Below are positions 23,936 to 36,754 of a DNA stretch of 64,000 nucleotides, one piece after another; position 1 is the first letter of the stretch; each line of letters opens with the position of its first letter. This stretch comes from Hofstenia miamia (lineage: Eukaryota; Xenacoelomorpha; Acoela; Hofsteniidae): positions 583,038 to 647,037 of the forward strand of contig CABFPE010000249.1 of assembly GCA_900660155.1 (NCBI GenBank), read 5' to 3'. Both the position numbers and the translations under genes were made by a program. The notes beneath the pieces are model-generated. The model was not told the origin of the DNA, made no database searches, and was given only the letters and a program-made list of their open reading frames with translations.

Positions 23936-24644
23936 GGGATTAATTGGGTTAAACATCAACAAAGTAAAATTCAGTCTTTCGATTTAAAAGTTGGCTCCGT
24001 AGTGATAGAAAGGCGGATACGAAACATAATCTCCAATGAAACAAAACGATCAGTAATTAAACATAACTAGATTAATTTTAGATAAGAGAATAGCTGGGGT
24101 TACCAATTCAACAAGGCATCCCGCCGAAGATCCATCACTGAATTGATTGACTCCTACAAGAAATAAACGATGCTGCCGTATTCAGCGTGTATTTGGTATA
24201 ATCCATTTGCATATAACTCATTGTTTACTAATGACAAAAATTTTCAATTTTCTGAAATGACAGTTTATTTTTGAACAAACTAGAACCTATCGTAATTACT
24301 CTTTGCTACGGTATTACAAATCTAAAAAATTTCAAGGTATTCACCAAAAAAGAACGTCAAATCAAAAAATAGTACTTATCGCTCGCATTATTGAAAGTAT
24401 TGGCGTTCATCTCACATGATATAGAGAGATATAACATTTTACAGAAGCTATACAACGGAAAAATGCTTGCAAAAGGAATTGGACGATGTTGGCTCTTATA
24501 AAACAGAGATTTTCAACCCTACGATAAAACTTATCGAAATTTAAAAATACTTTACTCCAAGAATTTAATTCCGAAAAACTGCTTGATGTTCTCCTAAAAA
24601 GTGAAAAACTTGAAACTAAAGAAAATACATTTTATTATGATATA
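23936..24644. other. Unremarkable AT-rich DNA
   Basis: No gene, inverted repeat or known element recognised. Confidence 0.4.
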
Positions 24645-25779
24645 CAGGGTGTCCACAAAGTCTCTTCACAATTTAGTACAAAAGCAGTTTACATTATACG
24701 ATATTGCTGTACCAAATTCTACATTATACGATATTGCCGTAAAAACTAGCTACTCCTCAAGAAAAAGCACAATGTGTATCGTGGTTTACTTAAACCAAAT
24801 CGGATGTTCAGACTCAACGAAACTACAGAAATAAGTATGGAAGAGATCCTCAATCCATTCACGCATGGCACGAAATTTATGGAGAAAGGAACGGGCGACT
24901 AAGAACATCTGAGGAAAACATCGATCATGTTTCACAAGCCTTTACTCGTTCTCCTACAAAGTTCATCCACATTGCTGCCAGAGAGTTGCAACTACCGGGT
25001 TCAACAGAGCACAATGTCTTCCACAAGAACTTACGATTGGACGCTTACAAAGTGCACTGTTACAGGCTCTTGATCCAAATAACAAGAGAGTTTGCTGTAG
25101 AAATGCTGGGCTAGTCTGTTTTAGTGACGAGGGAACTTTTCATGTTTCAGTGAAATAAAACAGACACAATGTAAGAATCTGGGGGTCAGAAAACCCCATG
25201 AGACTAGGGAACTTTACCGGGCTAGTTCAAAAGTGAATGTGTGGAATTATGTTTGATCGAATAATTGGGCAACAATTACTGCAGATGTTTACCTTGACTT
25301 TCTGACTGAATATCTGGCACCACAACTGAGTGACCCACAACCTACCATTATCTTCCAGAAAGATGGTGCACCAACACATTGGGGACGCCATGTTCGTCAG
25401 TTCCTCAATCAAAAATTTCCAGACCAATGAATCGGAAGGGATGGACCAATTCCCTGGCCACCACGTTCGCCAGATATCACTCCCTTAGACTTCTTTTTAT
25501 GGGGTTATGTAAAATATATCGTGTACCGAACTAAAGTACGTGAAATTGCTGAATTAAAGCCATTGCCACCATTGATGGACCTATGCTACAGCGAACATGG
25601 CAAGAAATAGAGTACCGACTTGATGTCCGTGCAACTAATGATGCTCACTATAGAGGTTTATTAAATATTGTTAAAAAACTAATAAATATTTATTAAAATG
25701 AAAAAAATCCGGTAAAGATATCTCATAAATTGCTTTTATAATAAATTATTCAAATTGTAGAGACTTTGTGAACACCCTG
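24645..25779 (+). mobile_element. Tc1/mariner-superfamily transposon, 1,135 bp, decayed transposase
   Basis: The termini are near-perfect inverted repeats of at least 21 bp: CAGGGTGTCCACAAAGTCTC at the left and CAGGGTGTTCACAAAGTCTC as complement of the right end. Each is flanked by the TA target duplication (24,643-24,644 and 25,780-25,781). Between them lies a transposase relic in several frames: an N-terminal DNA-binding part (GRLRTSEENIDHVSQAF, then FIHIAARELQLPGS), then DDE-domain remnants (FSDEGTFHVS as reading allows, IFQKDGAPTHWGRHVRQFLN, WPPRSPDITPLDFFLWGYVK). These match the long-known insect-type lineage with a GAPxHWGRxVRxFLN box. Multiple stops and frameshifts make it non-autonomous. 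A short internal duplication (ACATTATACGATATTGC, twice, about 24,689-24,735) lies near the left end. Good TIR preservation with a ruined ORF suggests moderate age. Confidence 0.93.
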
Positions 25780-26172
25780 TATGCAAGAAAACAAATTGGT
25801 TATTGAACATCAAAAAAGTTTGTTGCAAAATTCATCTAAGGGATTCGCTTAAAACGCAAAAAACGGATGAAAATTTCAATCTAATATTAGTCGAATTCTA
25901 AACAGAATGACTAACAAATCTTTTTGTACACGTACAGAAGAATTTCTGGAAATGAAGTATTGTAATTCACTAGTGCAAGCGGTAAAATGCATGGAAATTA
26001 TTTATGAAAAAACACTCCACCATGGAGAGCTACACTGTATTACCTAATATACAAATGCAATTAGCGTTCCACTAACTGGATGGGTTTGAAGTTAATTTTG
26101 ACACACCTTAATATATATGTCTTTCCTTCAGGAGTATGTGAGATTTTATTTTTATTTCATTTTGAAGTTTAA

Positions 26173-26688
26173 AGCCGACAATGGCTTTCCGCTCGAAAGG
26201 AAAACTGGTTACCAAGCTCTTTAGATGAATTTTTCGTGCCTCCTCAGTATAGTGTGAAAATCAATTATCAGCCCTTTTCAATTTTTGACTCCACAAAGAA
26301 CTACACCTGTCTATTTGATGTTAAATTTAGTGTACCCAAGGAACACATTATCGCAGTCACTTCCCCATTTCAGCTTGAGATGCTGTGCAAGCAGAAGACT
26401 TGTATGGTGACGGCACATTTGAAACCGTTTCTCTCCTTTTTCAATCAGCTTTATGAAATAGCTGCTATTGTACATCGAAATTTAGTATGCTTAGATTTTT
26501 CCTGGCTGCTAAGAGAAACTTTGATGGTTTTCAATAGTAAGGCAGAATTTTCGTTTGTATCCAAAATCATTTACAGTGATTACGAGCTGCAATTAAAGCT
26601 ATTGAAACAGTGTGGCCTGCAACGAAGACAAGGGTTGTTCTTTCAACTTGTTAATGTATTTATAGGTCGGATAAAAATTATTCGTTAA
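26173..26688 (+). CDS. Unidentified 171-residue open frame (possible exon or gene relic)
   Basis: The frame is open from a stop at 26,170 to TAA at 26,686-26,688 with no ATG near its start, so it would be an exon or a truncated copy. It reads WLSARKENWLPSSLDEFF, YSVKINYQPF, NYTCLFDVKF, then a TAHLKPFLSFFNQLYEI segment; it is hydrophobic and leucine-rich at the end. No family is secure. The beta-strand-like start and the HLKPFLSFFNQL stretch have a weak, untested resemblance to the C-terminal region of AP-5 beta-type adaptin. It sits between a mariner element and a retroelement fossil, so an element-borne ORF is equally possible. Confidence 0.35.
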   Translation, partial: SRQWLSARKENWLPSSLDEFFVPPQYSVKINYQPFSIFDSTKNYTCLFDVKFSVPKEHIIAVTSPFQLEMLCKQKTCMVTAHLKPFLSFFNQLYEIAAIVHRNLVCLDFSWLLRETLMVFNSKAEFSFVSKIIYSDYELQLKLLKQCGLQRRQGLFFQLVNVFIGRIKIIR

Positions 26689-26699
26689 AATAGTAATTT

Positions 26700-27543
26700 T
26701 AAAAAAAACTTAACAGCTTGGACTTGTTGCCTCTCCGGCCATATGTTCATCCTTCCTGGGCCCATGTTGATAATATTCTAATTATTTTTCTTCCTAAATT
26801 TCTTAATAAAATCATCGCATGGCATCAACGTATCGAACGCCTAGGCATTAAATGCATTAAAATAGATATCACATCTTCGTTATCTCCTACTATCCTTCCC
26901 ATTCTTAGGTTTCTATCTTGACATAGCTAATTCTATTATATCAGCTACTCCGGAACGTATCAATATTACATGTATCATCGCTGAACTTCCCCTCTTTCGT
27001 CTATCAACTAAACAACGACAAACCGTTTTGGGTCACTTATCTTTTATTTGGCCGCTTATAGGTACTTATAACATAATATCTCCTTTGTATAATCCTTCCT
27101 CTGATAAATTTTGGTCAGCACAGGTTTTCACTATGCTCATGATTCGCCAATCATCTTTTTCCACGTCAACTTTCTCTACTTCATCGGATATTTGATACTC
27201 GGACGCTTCCAACTATGCCCTTGGTATCGTAACCCCCGATAGTCGCGAATTTTCTTTTAATGCCATACCAGCTCTTACGATATACCACAAAGAAGCGCAA
27301 GCACTCGCATTAGCATTACACCTTTGCAAATACGGCGATACAATATTAATCGATAACATGGCACTCGCTAGAGCCGCAAATTCCGGTAAAATCAAATCTT
27401 TACCGTATTTCCTGGCAGTTTATATCACCATGATGACACGCATAAAGTCAGTCGCTATCAGATGGATCCCTTCCCAGGACAACAAAGCAGATCTCCCATC
27501 TCGACAACCTTCATACGCAATTTCTCCGCTAAACATCAACTAA
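26700..27543 (+). mobile_element. Retroelement fossil B (unclassified, RT-RNase H type)
   Basis: Parts seen are an RT end with a WAHVDNILII segment in the YxDD position, a short connection containing VLGHLSFIWPLIG, and an RNase H-like domain (YSDASNYALGI, YHKEAQALALAL, LIDNMALARAAN, then WIPSQDNKADLPSRQ) ending at a stop. The RNase H order D-E-D with N-x-A-D-x-P-S-R recalls DIRS/Ngaro and hepadnavirus-like polymerases. It is related to fossil A at 12.1-13.8 kb. It is broken a few times; the RNase H part reads best. No LTRs or integrase are seen. Confidence 0.6.
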
Positions 27544-29159
27544 CCTCGAACAGCAATATACTCAATTTCATTACTTTGTATCAGCATAAATATGCCCTGT
27601 TTAGTTTGTTTTATGATTTCTGTCAAGTGTGAAGAGAAAATTTTTGCTGTGCTTATCATTTTTGGCCATCGGAATATACATATATATTCTGCATAAACAA
27701 GAAGTCCTTTTTATTGTAAATTCTCACTATGCAATGGGACTAACTATTTATTTATCCTAGGAGAAAGCAAGAGCAAAAATTTCATTCTGCGAATTAGTTT
27801 TATCAATTATAATATATTAATGATACAAAAAAGTGGAAGCTTAATTGTGATTTTCATATAGTCACGCTGACGAGTTAACAAAACATTCACACTGCACACA
27901 TTTCCAATATTTTTCAGAAATGTAATACAGAGATGTGTTTTGCTTTGTACTTGGGGTGCTACTATACAAGCAATCCTAATTTCTATTAAGCATTTAAAAA
28001 ACTGAACTTGTTAATCGTTTTGTTCAGTAAGTGAACTTCAGTTGTAGATCTATAACACATAAATTTCCCTTTTTAAAAAATACAACTAAAATTTGTATTT
28101 CAATTACCACTACTTAATCATATCGAGAAAATCAAAACTGCTATTATATTTATTTTATTTAATTTTTAACATAATCGCTAATGGGATTGTGACTGCAGTT
28201 TGATAATCGCAATCAACTCGATATTCAAATAAAAGCAAAATTTACAAAGCTTCTGAAATTATAATTTATAACTTTAATGGGTAAACATGAATGCAGCAGT
28301 AGATTAATATTTAATGCATTTATCTTGCAATTAATATTCTGTGCATTTCAAAATCTTTCGTATATAAATATACGATTATTGTTTTCTAAGTATTGGTCTT
28401 CGTCTTAAATCAGTTTTAAAGTGATTAGCAAATTAGATAATTACCGCATTCGCGTTTATTCATTAAAGTTCAAATTTCTTTATAAATATTCCTTGCATTA
28501 GAATATCAAACGATCGCGAATATCGAACAGCAATCACAACCCATCGCTAATCCTAAAATAAAAAATAGGATCCATTTTATTTTTTTTTCAAATCGTCAGG
28601 GAGATATTGGCAAATTGAAGGAGATTTTAATTTGTTGGTTTTTTACAATGGAGTTATTCACTCAGTAATGATGGTTAATATATTTTCATACAACCAAATC
28701 TCAAACCTTCCAAATTTATTCGAAATCTTCCAAGTTAATTTTAATATTCACTTCCCCCTAGAAAAATGAGTGCAAATGTCCATTAAAAAATAAATTTGGA
28801 GGATTTGAAATATGGCTAGGGAAGGTTTTTTAGTTGTGTTTAAGTACTTAATCCAGGGTTGATGAGTATCCAGATTTTTAGGAACTTGAACTCAAATGAG
28901 CTAGCAAAACTTGTTAAGAAAAACTTGGAAGAGAAATCATCAAAATGTAAGCTTAAACTTGATCAAAAATACACTGGAAAATACTATAAAAATTGAAATA
29001 TCTTAAACTAAAGTTTTTTATTTATATTCAAAGCTAAAAAAACAAACTTGTAGAATAAATTACTTTATTCCAAAAAATTCAGAAATAGAAAAAACTTTAT
29101 CAAATTTGGAATTTTCTTTAAAAATACTCAAATATGAAATAGAAGAGTTGAATTTCCAT
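27544..29159. other. AT-rich DNA with one short hairpin
   Basis: No gene recognised. An imperfect inverted repeat (CAAACCTTCCAAATTTATT at 28,702-28,720 and its complement with two mismatches at 28,789-28,807) could form a hairpin and may be a small MITE remnant. CpG dinucleotides are normal up to about 28.7 kb and become rare to the right. Confidence 0.4.
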
Positions 29160-32100
29160 CATAGTTTGTTCTTGGTTTCCTCTGAGATGTTACTTCTTAT
29201 TATTCTTGTAGCCTGTTGAATAGAAATAAAGTATGGATGAAGTACCTCATTGCCTACTTTTGATAGATTACTTTTTATTTCTTCTAACCACCTAGATCTG
29301 ACTGTTGAAAGCAAGCTGGCTGAATCTACGTACATGGGATGACTGGGAGCTCAAAGGGGAAATTGAGTTCTTATCTGGAGTCACTATTTTCTCCCAAGCA
29401 TATGGGGACATTTGTCTCCACACAATGTGTTAGGAATGGGACACTTCAAACATCTGCTACTCTCCTAGTCACAGGCCATTTGTTGCCCAGGCAAGGTCAG
29501 AATCTGCTCAGAATATAGCCTCTGCATCCCTTTTTGCTATCATGTGCTCCCTCATAGGGAGACATTTGTCTCCCCCACCTTGCAGGAGCATTGTGAATGC
29601 TTTCATCCACCATTCTCCTTTGTATCCTTCTTTGAGATGGCAGAGTTAGTGACTTTTTCAGTTTTCTTTTTGATTTCATCATAGCCAAACAGAGATATAA
29701 GGTTAAGGTCCCACACATTGGGATCAAATTTACTTGTATTTTTAGCCCTACATTGGGGCATTACTCAAGTATTAATATTATCAATAGTTTCATCAAATTA
29801 GTTTGTCAAATTTGACATGTCAAACTCATCCTCACTAAATTTGGTTTGGTTGTCAAACTGTTTGTAAATATCAATACCATTATCTATTAGAGTGAATTCA
29901 CACTTATCATCTAGGATGATGTTGTCAATTTCTTTAATGAACTTTTTACCTTTATTTAAAACATATGTATTGTGATCTAATACTTTTTCAATTGTGAATG
30001 GCCCTTGCCAGTTGTGTGCAAGTTTCCTTTCATGTTTTTCATTGCAAAACTGATGCAGAAAATAGGTGAAGATATTATCTCCCCTTTTATGGGGCTCTCC
30101 ATAGAGTTTTTTATTAAATTTTTGCTTTTGTTTCATGACTGATGCATTAGTGATATGGCACACTGTAAGGTGGACTTCATTCATATGTCATGTATCATTT
30201 GTTTAATGTACTTGTCCAAGGCTTTCTCATGGTAATTCAAATACATCATTAAGAGAGGTATGCTGGCTTCCCAGCTGAACATTGCCTTGAAGGGGCTGCC
30301 TTCATTTGTAGAGTGGACAGAAGTATTATGGAAGTACTCCACCATTTCAACACCATGCTTCTAATTTCTTCCAGCAGGTCTAGACAGTGCTACTCTAATA
30401 AATTTAATTAAGGTTTTATTAAGTCATTCTACCAATCCATTAAACTGTGGATGATATGTGGTGGTAAATTCATGCAGGACCCCCAACTCCCTCAAAAAAC
30501 TTCAATTTGGTGAATTCTGTGTCTGTGATCAGTCACCAGGTTCTCCATGGGGCCTAGCTTTAACACCCATTTCTTCACAATCTTCTCTCCAATGATATCA
30601 GCAGTTGCACTATTCAGTGGAATGATCCTAGCATATTTTGTGAAGTGATCTATTAGCACTAGTAGATACTGATAACCACCATTGTCTCTAGACAATAGTT
30701 CAAGGTCAATGTGGACAATCTCATTCATTCTTGCCTGTTGGTTTTCCACTTTGGCCCTCTGTTTAGGAAAATGGCTATTAGACTGGAGCAGGCATGTCTT
30801 ACATTTATCAATGATATCAACCACAGTGGACCACATCCTGATGGTGATATACTGGTCATTGAATGTGTTTTCTCTCTTAATAATGCCCAGATGCCTTCTT
30901 GCATGTACTTTTTGGATCACATTGCAATGGAGATATTTGGGAATACCTAGGCAATTAGTGTGGCTCTTTTTGTAAAGAAGTCCTTGATTATTCAGCTTCC
31001 AATATTATTGTTGAAAATATCTGTTTGTGACAAAACTTAGCATAGTTGAGTGTTTCTTAATTTTTCTGATTATCTCACAAAGCATCTTGTCATTGTGTTG
31101 ATATTTGAAAATTTCATGTACAGTAATCTCCTCTTTTATTGTGATGGAAAAAACTGGCTGCCCTGGTGTCAGCATTGATTTCAGGTAGAAGGTTGTAGTC
31201 TGTGGTGGTTATAAACCCAAACTTTGTCTTCTCTCCACTGGGCTTCTTTAGATAATGCTCATAGGTCACCAGGCCTGTCCAATAGCATTAAGATAAAGGT
31301 GGCCATGTTGGTGCTTAATTGAGAATGAGAAATCATTAAGAAACTAAGCAAGCAATGATGTTTGACTTGTCACCAAGAAAACTTATTGAGCCAGGCAAGA
31401 GTGCTATGATGAACAACATTCTTAGGATAAAATACCAAAACTTCTTCAAAGATTTGAGAAGTGCAAGGATTTTTTTGTACTCCTCTTTGAGGTTCTCAGG
31501 CACTCTTTGCACTGGAAGACAGATCAGCTTGTCAGTAGTTGTCTCAATTGCATGCTCTTCACCAATGGCTTGACCTGCACTAATGGAACCATAATTGAAC
31601 ATGTCTTTATGCTGACATAACAAAGTATTCAAAGCATTTTGTTCTTTCAGGTCTAGATGGCTGTGAGACTCTGACAAGACAGCAAATATCCTATGCTCTA
31701 TTGACATGTCATTGAGATTGTGAATAGCACATATGCATGAACTATACAACACTGATTGCTTTTCAAATTAGATTGTGTAGATCCTCTTCAGGATCACATT
31801 TTAGCTCCAGTTCACTTGAGAGATTATAAGGGAGTCCACAATATATGTTTCAGAAAAGATCATGGTGTGAATACTTGGGTAAACATTTGCTAAGGGAGAA
31901 CAACTGCTCAACCTGGGTAATGTAATTCTGTACATCATCCCCTTTTTTGAAGGACATAATAAGGCCTTGCACAGTTGTTTTATGTGTGGAGCATGGTAAT
32001 GATCCTCAAAGTAGCATGTGAGTAGTTGATAATCAGTTTCATTTCTCTGTCAAGCATCATATATCTGTTATAAGTTAGACCATGTAAATAAAGAGGAAAG

Positions 32101-33470
32101 TAGGCCACAGCACTCTCTTGACTGATATACTATTGCTTAATTGAGATTTTGAAAAGAAAAAACCACTTGTCAAATGACTGTGACACCTTGTCAATTCATC
32201 CTGTGAACTTCAGCAGCACAGATTGCTTATGGAAATGATCATTGTCACCAGGTCCAGGCAAGAGAATTGACTGGGTAAAATGAGGCTGGTGATCTGAGGT
32301 GAGTTTAATAGACACAATTGGATTAGGAATTGTCTGTTAAGCAGTTGTAGGTGTAGACATGTCATTCTTAGGCATTGAACAGATGGGATACCCGGTTTCC
32401 AGCAGGTCCAACAGACACTCCCTTGTTTCAGCTTGAAGGGGTTGTGATGCTAACTAAGGTAGATACTGACATCAAAGTAGACTGGGTAAAAGTGGCAGTG
32501 CTTGTTACCTGAGTAGAGTTTGACAAAGAACAGCTTGGAGAGTAACAACTGGATGAGGAGAAACACAGTGTAGCATCATGATTTGAGTAACTCTATTAGT
32601 GAACTTATCACTGAATGCTGAAGGCACATTGTCAAGAACATCTCAGGTAATGTACTCACCATGATTACAAACAGAACTAGGAGCAGACAGCAGATTCTTG
32701 GTTCTGGGTGATGGTGCAGTGGCTAAGTTGTTTGCTGTTAGGTCTTGTATTTGAATCTGTAAGGCAGTAATAGAATCCTGAAATTTTAGTTCTGATCTCT
32801 GATACTGCATCTCTCTTTGCAACAACTCTTCTTGTAGTGCATCAGCACACAACTGGTATTCCTTTCACAGCTCAATTTGTTGAGACAGGGATTCTCTCAA
32901 ATGTTCCAATTCCAATTGTTGATGGCCCACAATGGGAACAAGAGCTTGGTTTGATGTACTGGGCTGAGTAGGGATCAGCAGAATAGTGGAAGTGTTCAGG
33001 ATTCATCTTTGATTGACAGTAAAAGAAGAATTGGCAGAATTCAGTAATGACAAATTAATAAGAGGTAAAACAGTGCATCAGGGCTACCAATGCTTGCAGT
33101 ACAGGAGCTCCTCACAGGAGTCTCAAAAACAGAATAAACACTAGGATTAGAAAAATGAACTATTATTTCATCAAAAAGAAATTCCATAACAACTTGAGAA
33201 AAACCTCCAAAGAAATAAGAAAAACAAAAAGCACTAAAAACAGAGCCAGTTAAATAACAGTAGGCAACATTTGTGGGGTTTTTGGTATGAATCCAACATG
33301 CAATTAATTCCAAACAAACACAAGATAAAAACAAGACAGTAACAACAAGTAAAAAACAAGTTAAAAACCAACAACTATTATGGTGTTCCTTCTAATGAGA
33401 CAGCTGATCACAAGGAAGTCCATGCTAACTCAACACCTGTTCATAATCATGTCAGGGTCACCATGTACAA
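29160..33470 (-). mobile_element. Ty3/Gypsy-type retroelement fossil in CpG-poor DNA
   Basis: Read leftwards it shows a leader with a tRNA-Trp-like primer-binding match (TGGTGACCCTGACATGATT, complement near 33,452-33,470), a gag-like coiled-coil region around 32.6-32.9 kb, a protease/RT-start region near 31.3-31.8 kb, an integrase (HARRHLGIIKR, CKTCLLQSN, DLELLSRDNGGYQYLLVLID) and the GPF-type module after it (HNWQGPFTIEKVLDHNTYVL). A further hydrophilic segment lies at 29.2-29.7 kb beyond pol. The central RT/RNase H is largely missing. It is broken many times; no left-hand LTR is recognised. It is strongly CpG-depleted. Confidence 0.8.
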
Positions 33471-35110
33471 TCACTAGGTTGGCTATAGTGTGAACTATAC
33501 AGGAGACTTAATGTAAAGTTAGAAGGCCACTTAGGTGAACATTTACTAGAGCAACAGTGATTCCAACAAAAATGCCAGATAAACAGGAATCATTGGTCAT
33601 TTATCTTAGTAACAAGTAACTTTTTAGATCTCCAAGAGAAGGAAGTAAGCTTCTTAGATAACCAATTACATAGCATCAAACTGAAGCAATGTCCATGATG
33701 AAAGGTTCAGAAACTTGTTTGTGCAGTGCTACACTATGTGTCTAACAACTTATTATCTAGCCTAATAAACAGTCTCAGTTGTTCACTTAGATCTTAGCCA
33801 ATATGTAAATAGCATGTAATTGCCATGCATTTGTGCTTGCCAACTGGCCTGTTTTAACCAAAGTGTAATTAATTGTTTTGTGGATGTTTGCATTGAATTC
33901 AAAAGCCAAGTTTTATAGCCTATATGTATCTGTAGCCTAATGTAACCTAATGTGGTCCACAATTTGGGCTACAACTGTCATAGGAACTATTTGTTGTTCT
34001 TAGATCAGATGAGGGATTCCTAAATTGTTGCTGGTAGCTTACTCTCTTATCATGATCAAAAAATACTTAATCAACTGTGAGCTAAAACACAGTTTTAGTG
34101 AGATAACATCAATTCACTGAGTTACAATTTTGATCATATTTATATAAGAGTTTAATGATTACCTGCACTTTGCTTACAATTTCTACAATTTGGTTTCCGT
34201 TGCAAATTAATCAAGCAATGCTTATGTGTGCACTTAACCAAGGAGACAATAATTAATAGCATAAAACTACACTTGAAATTAATGTCACTATTTCACTAGT
34301 ATGTCACAAAGAGGGTTAATATGGTAGAATAAATATGAAATAAATGTAATCATATGGTAGAGTGAGTGGGGGACCATCAAGAGTATTTTATTTATTTTTA
34401 TTTATTTGGCTATTTTTGTTCTACCTTGGCTGTAGTGACGTCAGTATAATGTAGGATTAATTTGATTAATTTCAAGAGCAGTTTTATGAACTAATAAAAT
34501 TTTCCCCTCAAATTATGCTATATGTGTAATTGCTCAATTAAATTTGAGAGGGAAATCAAATGTTTGAATTTGTAAACAAAGACCAGATAGTTATTTTTAC
34601 TTTGTATAAATATGAGAAAACCATTGTTGCTTTTCACCAAAACTACATCTGTTCACCAAAACTACATCTGCTTTATCCCTACTGTTTTTGATAATATTTT
34701 ATCCTAATGGTTACTATAATATCTTAAGTTTCCACAATAATTTGGGAGTTACACATCTGATCCTGGGACGCCCTAGTTTACACACCTGATTCTACAATAC
34801 AAAATACATAAAAATGGGCATAGGAGTGTCCCTGAGTGACTACACAATTAGTTGAACTAGAGTGTCTTTACTTTTATGCTCTGCCATTGTAAATGTTAGG
34901 GAGAGTGTTTCCATTTATTCCTTTGTCTTCCAGTATAGATGATTAGCAAGTAGTCTCTTATCATATGTTAATAAACATGTCACAGTCACCATGTGAAATC
35001 CTCTACCTTCAATGTTATCCCTGATGGCAATTGTTTCAATGTGCTAAATATTCAGCAATAGAATTGTTATAAACTTTTACTAAATGATCATGCATAAATA
35101 TGTATATACT
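33471..35110 (-). other. Noncoding CpG-poor stretch, possible LTR-derived DNA
   Basis: It begins (plus strand) TGTACAATCAC right after the primer-binding-like match, as an LTR end would. A second, similar block (CATGTCACAGTCACCATGTG) is at about 34,987-35,006. A small direct duplication of TTCACCAAAACTACATCTG lies at about 34,634-34,672. No coding segment. The LTR idea is not confirmed because no second copy of this stretch is seen in the window. Confidence 0.35.
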
Positions 35111-35250
35111 TTATATAAGTAGTATAAAAGCAAGTCTTTCCCTTCCCACTTTTTTGTGATTGATCAAGAGGTGGAGTCCTTCCCTTTTCACTTTTTTCTG
35201 ATTGGTCGAGAGGTGGAGTTTAGGAGATCTCACTTTTCTCTGATTGGTCA
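35111..35250 (-). promoter_or_regulatory. Outward-facing CCAAT-box array plus TATA box (left arm)
   Basis: On the minus strand two perfect inverted CCAAT motifs (plus-strand ATTGG at 35,201 and 35,243) and a degenerate third (35,159) are spaced exactly 42 bp, followed 42 bp on by TTATATAA/TATAAA sequence at 35,111-35,118. The core GACCAATCAG fits the NF-Y consensus. The 42-bp spacing comes from a tandem repeat carrying GGAGATCTCACTTTT. The architecture resembles a polymerase II promoter firing leftward. Confidence 0.6.
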
Positions 35251-35554
35251 AGAGGGGCCTTTGGCCTCTGCTGGGCTGTGTATAGAGATAAAGCAATTTT
35301 CAAAATTTTGCCAATTTTTTTATACATATTACATAAATATTTGTCAAAGATCATTGAAATTCTATATGCAAGAAATTCACTTTTTTGGAATTATATTTTA
35401 TTGCTAAATTTCTTCTGTAAAAGTTATAATTAATAAGTATTTTCAAACAAACATATTTTGTTATATTTTACATACTTGGTTTTTGTTAATGTATGTGACT
35501 TGCTTATTTATGTGGCTAATTTAGTTTACATACTTGTTTTTTTATTAACATACA

Positions 35555-35793
35555 NNNNNNNNNNNNNNNNNNNNNNNNNNNNNNNNNNNNNNNNNNNNNN
35601 NNNNNNNNNNNNNNNNNNNNNNNNNNNNNNNNNNNNNNNNNNNNNNNNNNNNNNNNNNNNNNNNNNNNNNNNNNNNNNNNNNNNNNNNNNNNNNNNNNNN
35701 NNNNNNNNNNNNNNNNNNNNNNNNNNNNNNNNNNNNNNNNNNNNNNNNNNNNNNNNNNNNNNNNNNNNNNNNNNNNNNNNNNNNNNNNNNNNN
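35555..35793. other. Assembly gap (239 Ns)
   Basis: The run of N lies in the left arm exactly where the right arm has a tandem array (about 45,118-45,345) of units containing AACAAGTATGTAAA and TGTATGTTAATAAAAA. The missing bases are therefore probably this array. Confidence 0.95.
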
Positions 35794-36754
35794 CGTTAAA
35801 AGTGTAATGGCTTATTTCAGTAATAATGCAAAATAATTTTTCAGAACTAGTTTATGCAAAAACTCGCAATTTCTAATATTTAATAAACATATGTGGTAAA
35901 ACCCACATACATGTCTAAGACAAGACAAAAATGTAATTTACTCTACACTTTGCTTATAATGATCATATATATCTTACTATTAAATTTGTCTATTGTGTTA
36001 GTTTATCATCATTGTTGTTGAGGGAATTCTGTAGGAAACAAATGCATTATGAATTTCACATGGTCATATCTAAATTAATGGTTAATAAACAAGTTGTTAT
36101 TAAAAACAAGATGAGATTCACAATCAAAAATACATGAATATTAAAAGTTTAAACAAAATCAATTAAAAATGTTTATTAACAAACAAGCAATGTTTCTATT
36201 TATGATAAAGTATATAATTAATTTAACATTGGACAGTAAATTCGCAGCAACTCATTAAAATAAAATTACGTTTTTAAAAGAAATATCAGTAAAACTAACT
36301 AGAGATCATATTGCAAAAGTGTTAAGAATCAAAACAATATCTGAGATTTAATTATAAAAATAACTTACCAAAAAGTTTCAAATCTTTATGGGTAGTTTGT
36401 TCATCAATGTGAAATTCCATTAATCTGCTCTATGAATAAAATTGCATGCTTTCATAGACAATGTCAATATTACATGGTTTCATCTATTGTTCAACTGTCA
36501 AAAATGTATCCTTTCATAGAGATTGATATCTCCCAAACATGAAATCACTTTACAATTATACCAATTAAATAGCACTTTCAAATCATAGAAAACTAGAATT
36601 TTTCACAAGTTGGATTATTAGTATTGTAAATTGGTTGTTAATGTTTATTGATACACATATATTCAAAATGTTTAAAAATATAAATATTATATTATAAGAA
36701 ATTGCTTACATTTAAAATTTTATTGGTGTCTTTTATATTAAGAATTAAATAAAT

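Noticed and set aside
33041-33334. 97-codon hydrophobic minus-strand frame next to the gag-like region
   Set aside because: It resembled a membrane protein at first, but it lies in the leader/gag region of the Gypsy fossil, and hydrophobicity follows from T-rich codons.
35458-35799. 113-codon open frame
   Set aside because: It runs mostly through the block of Ns.
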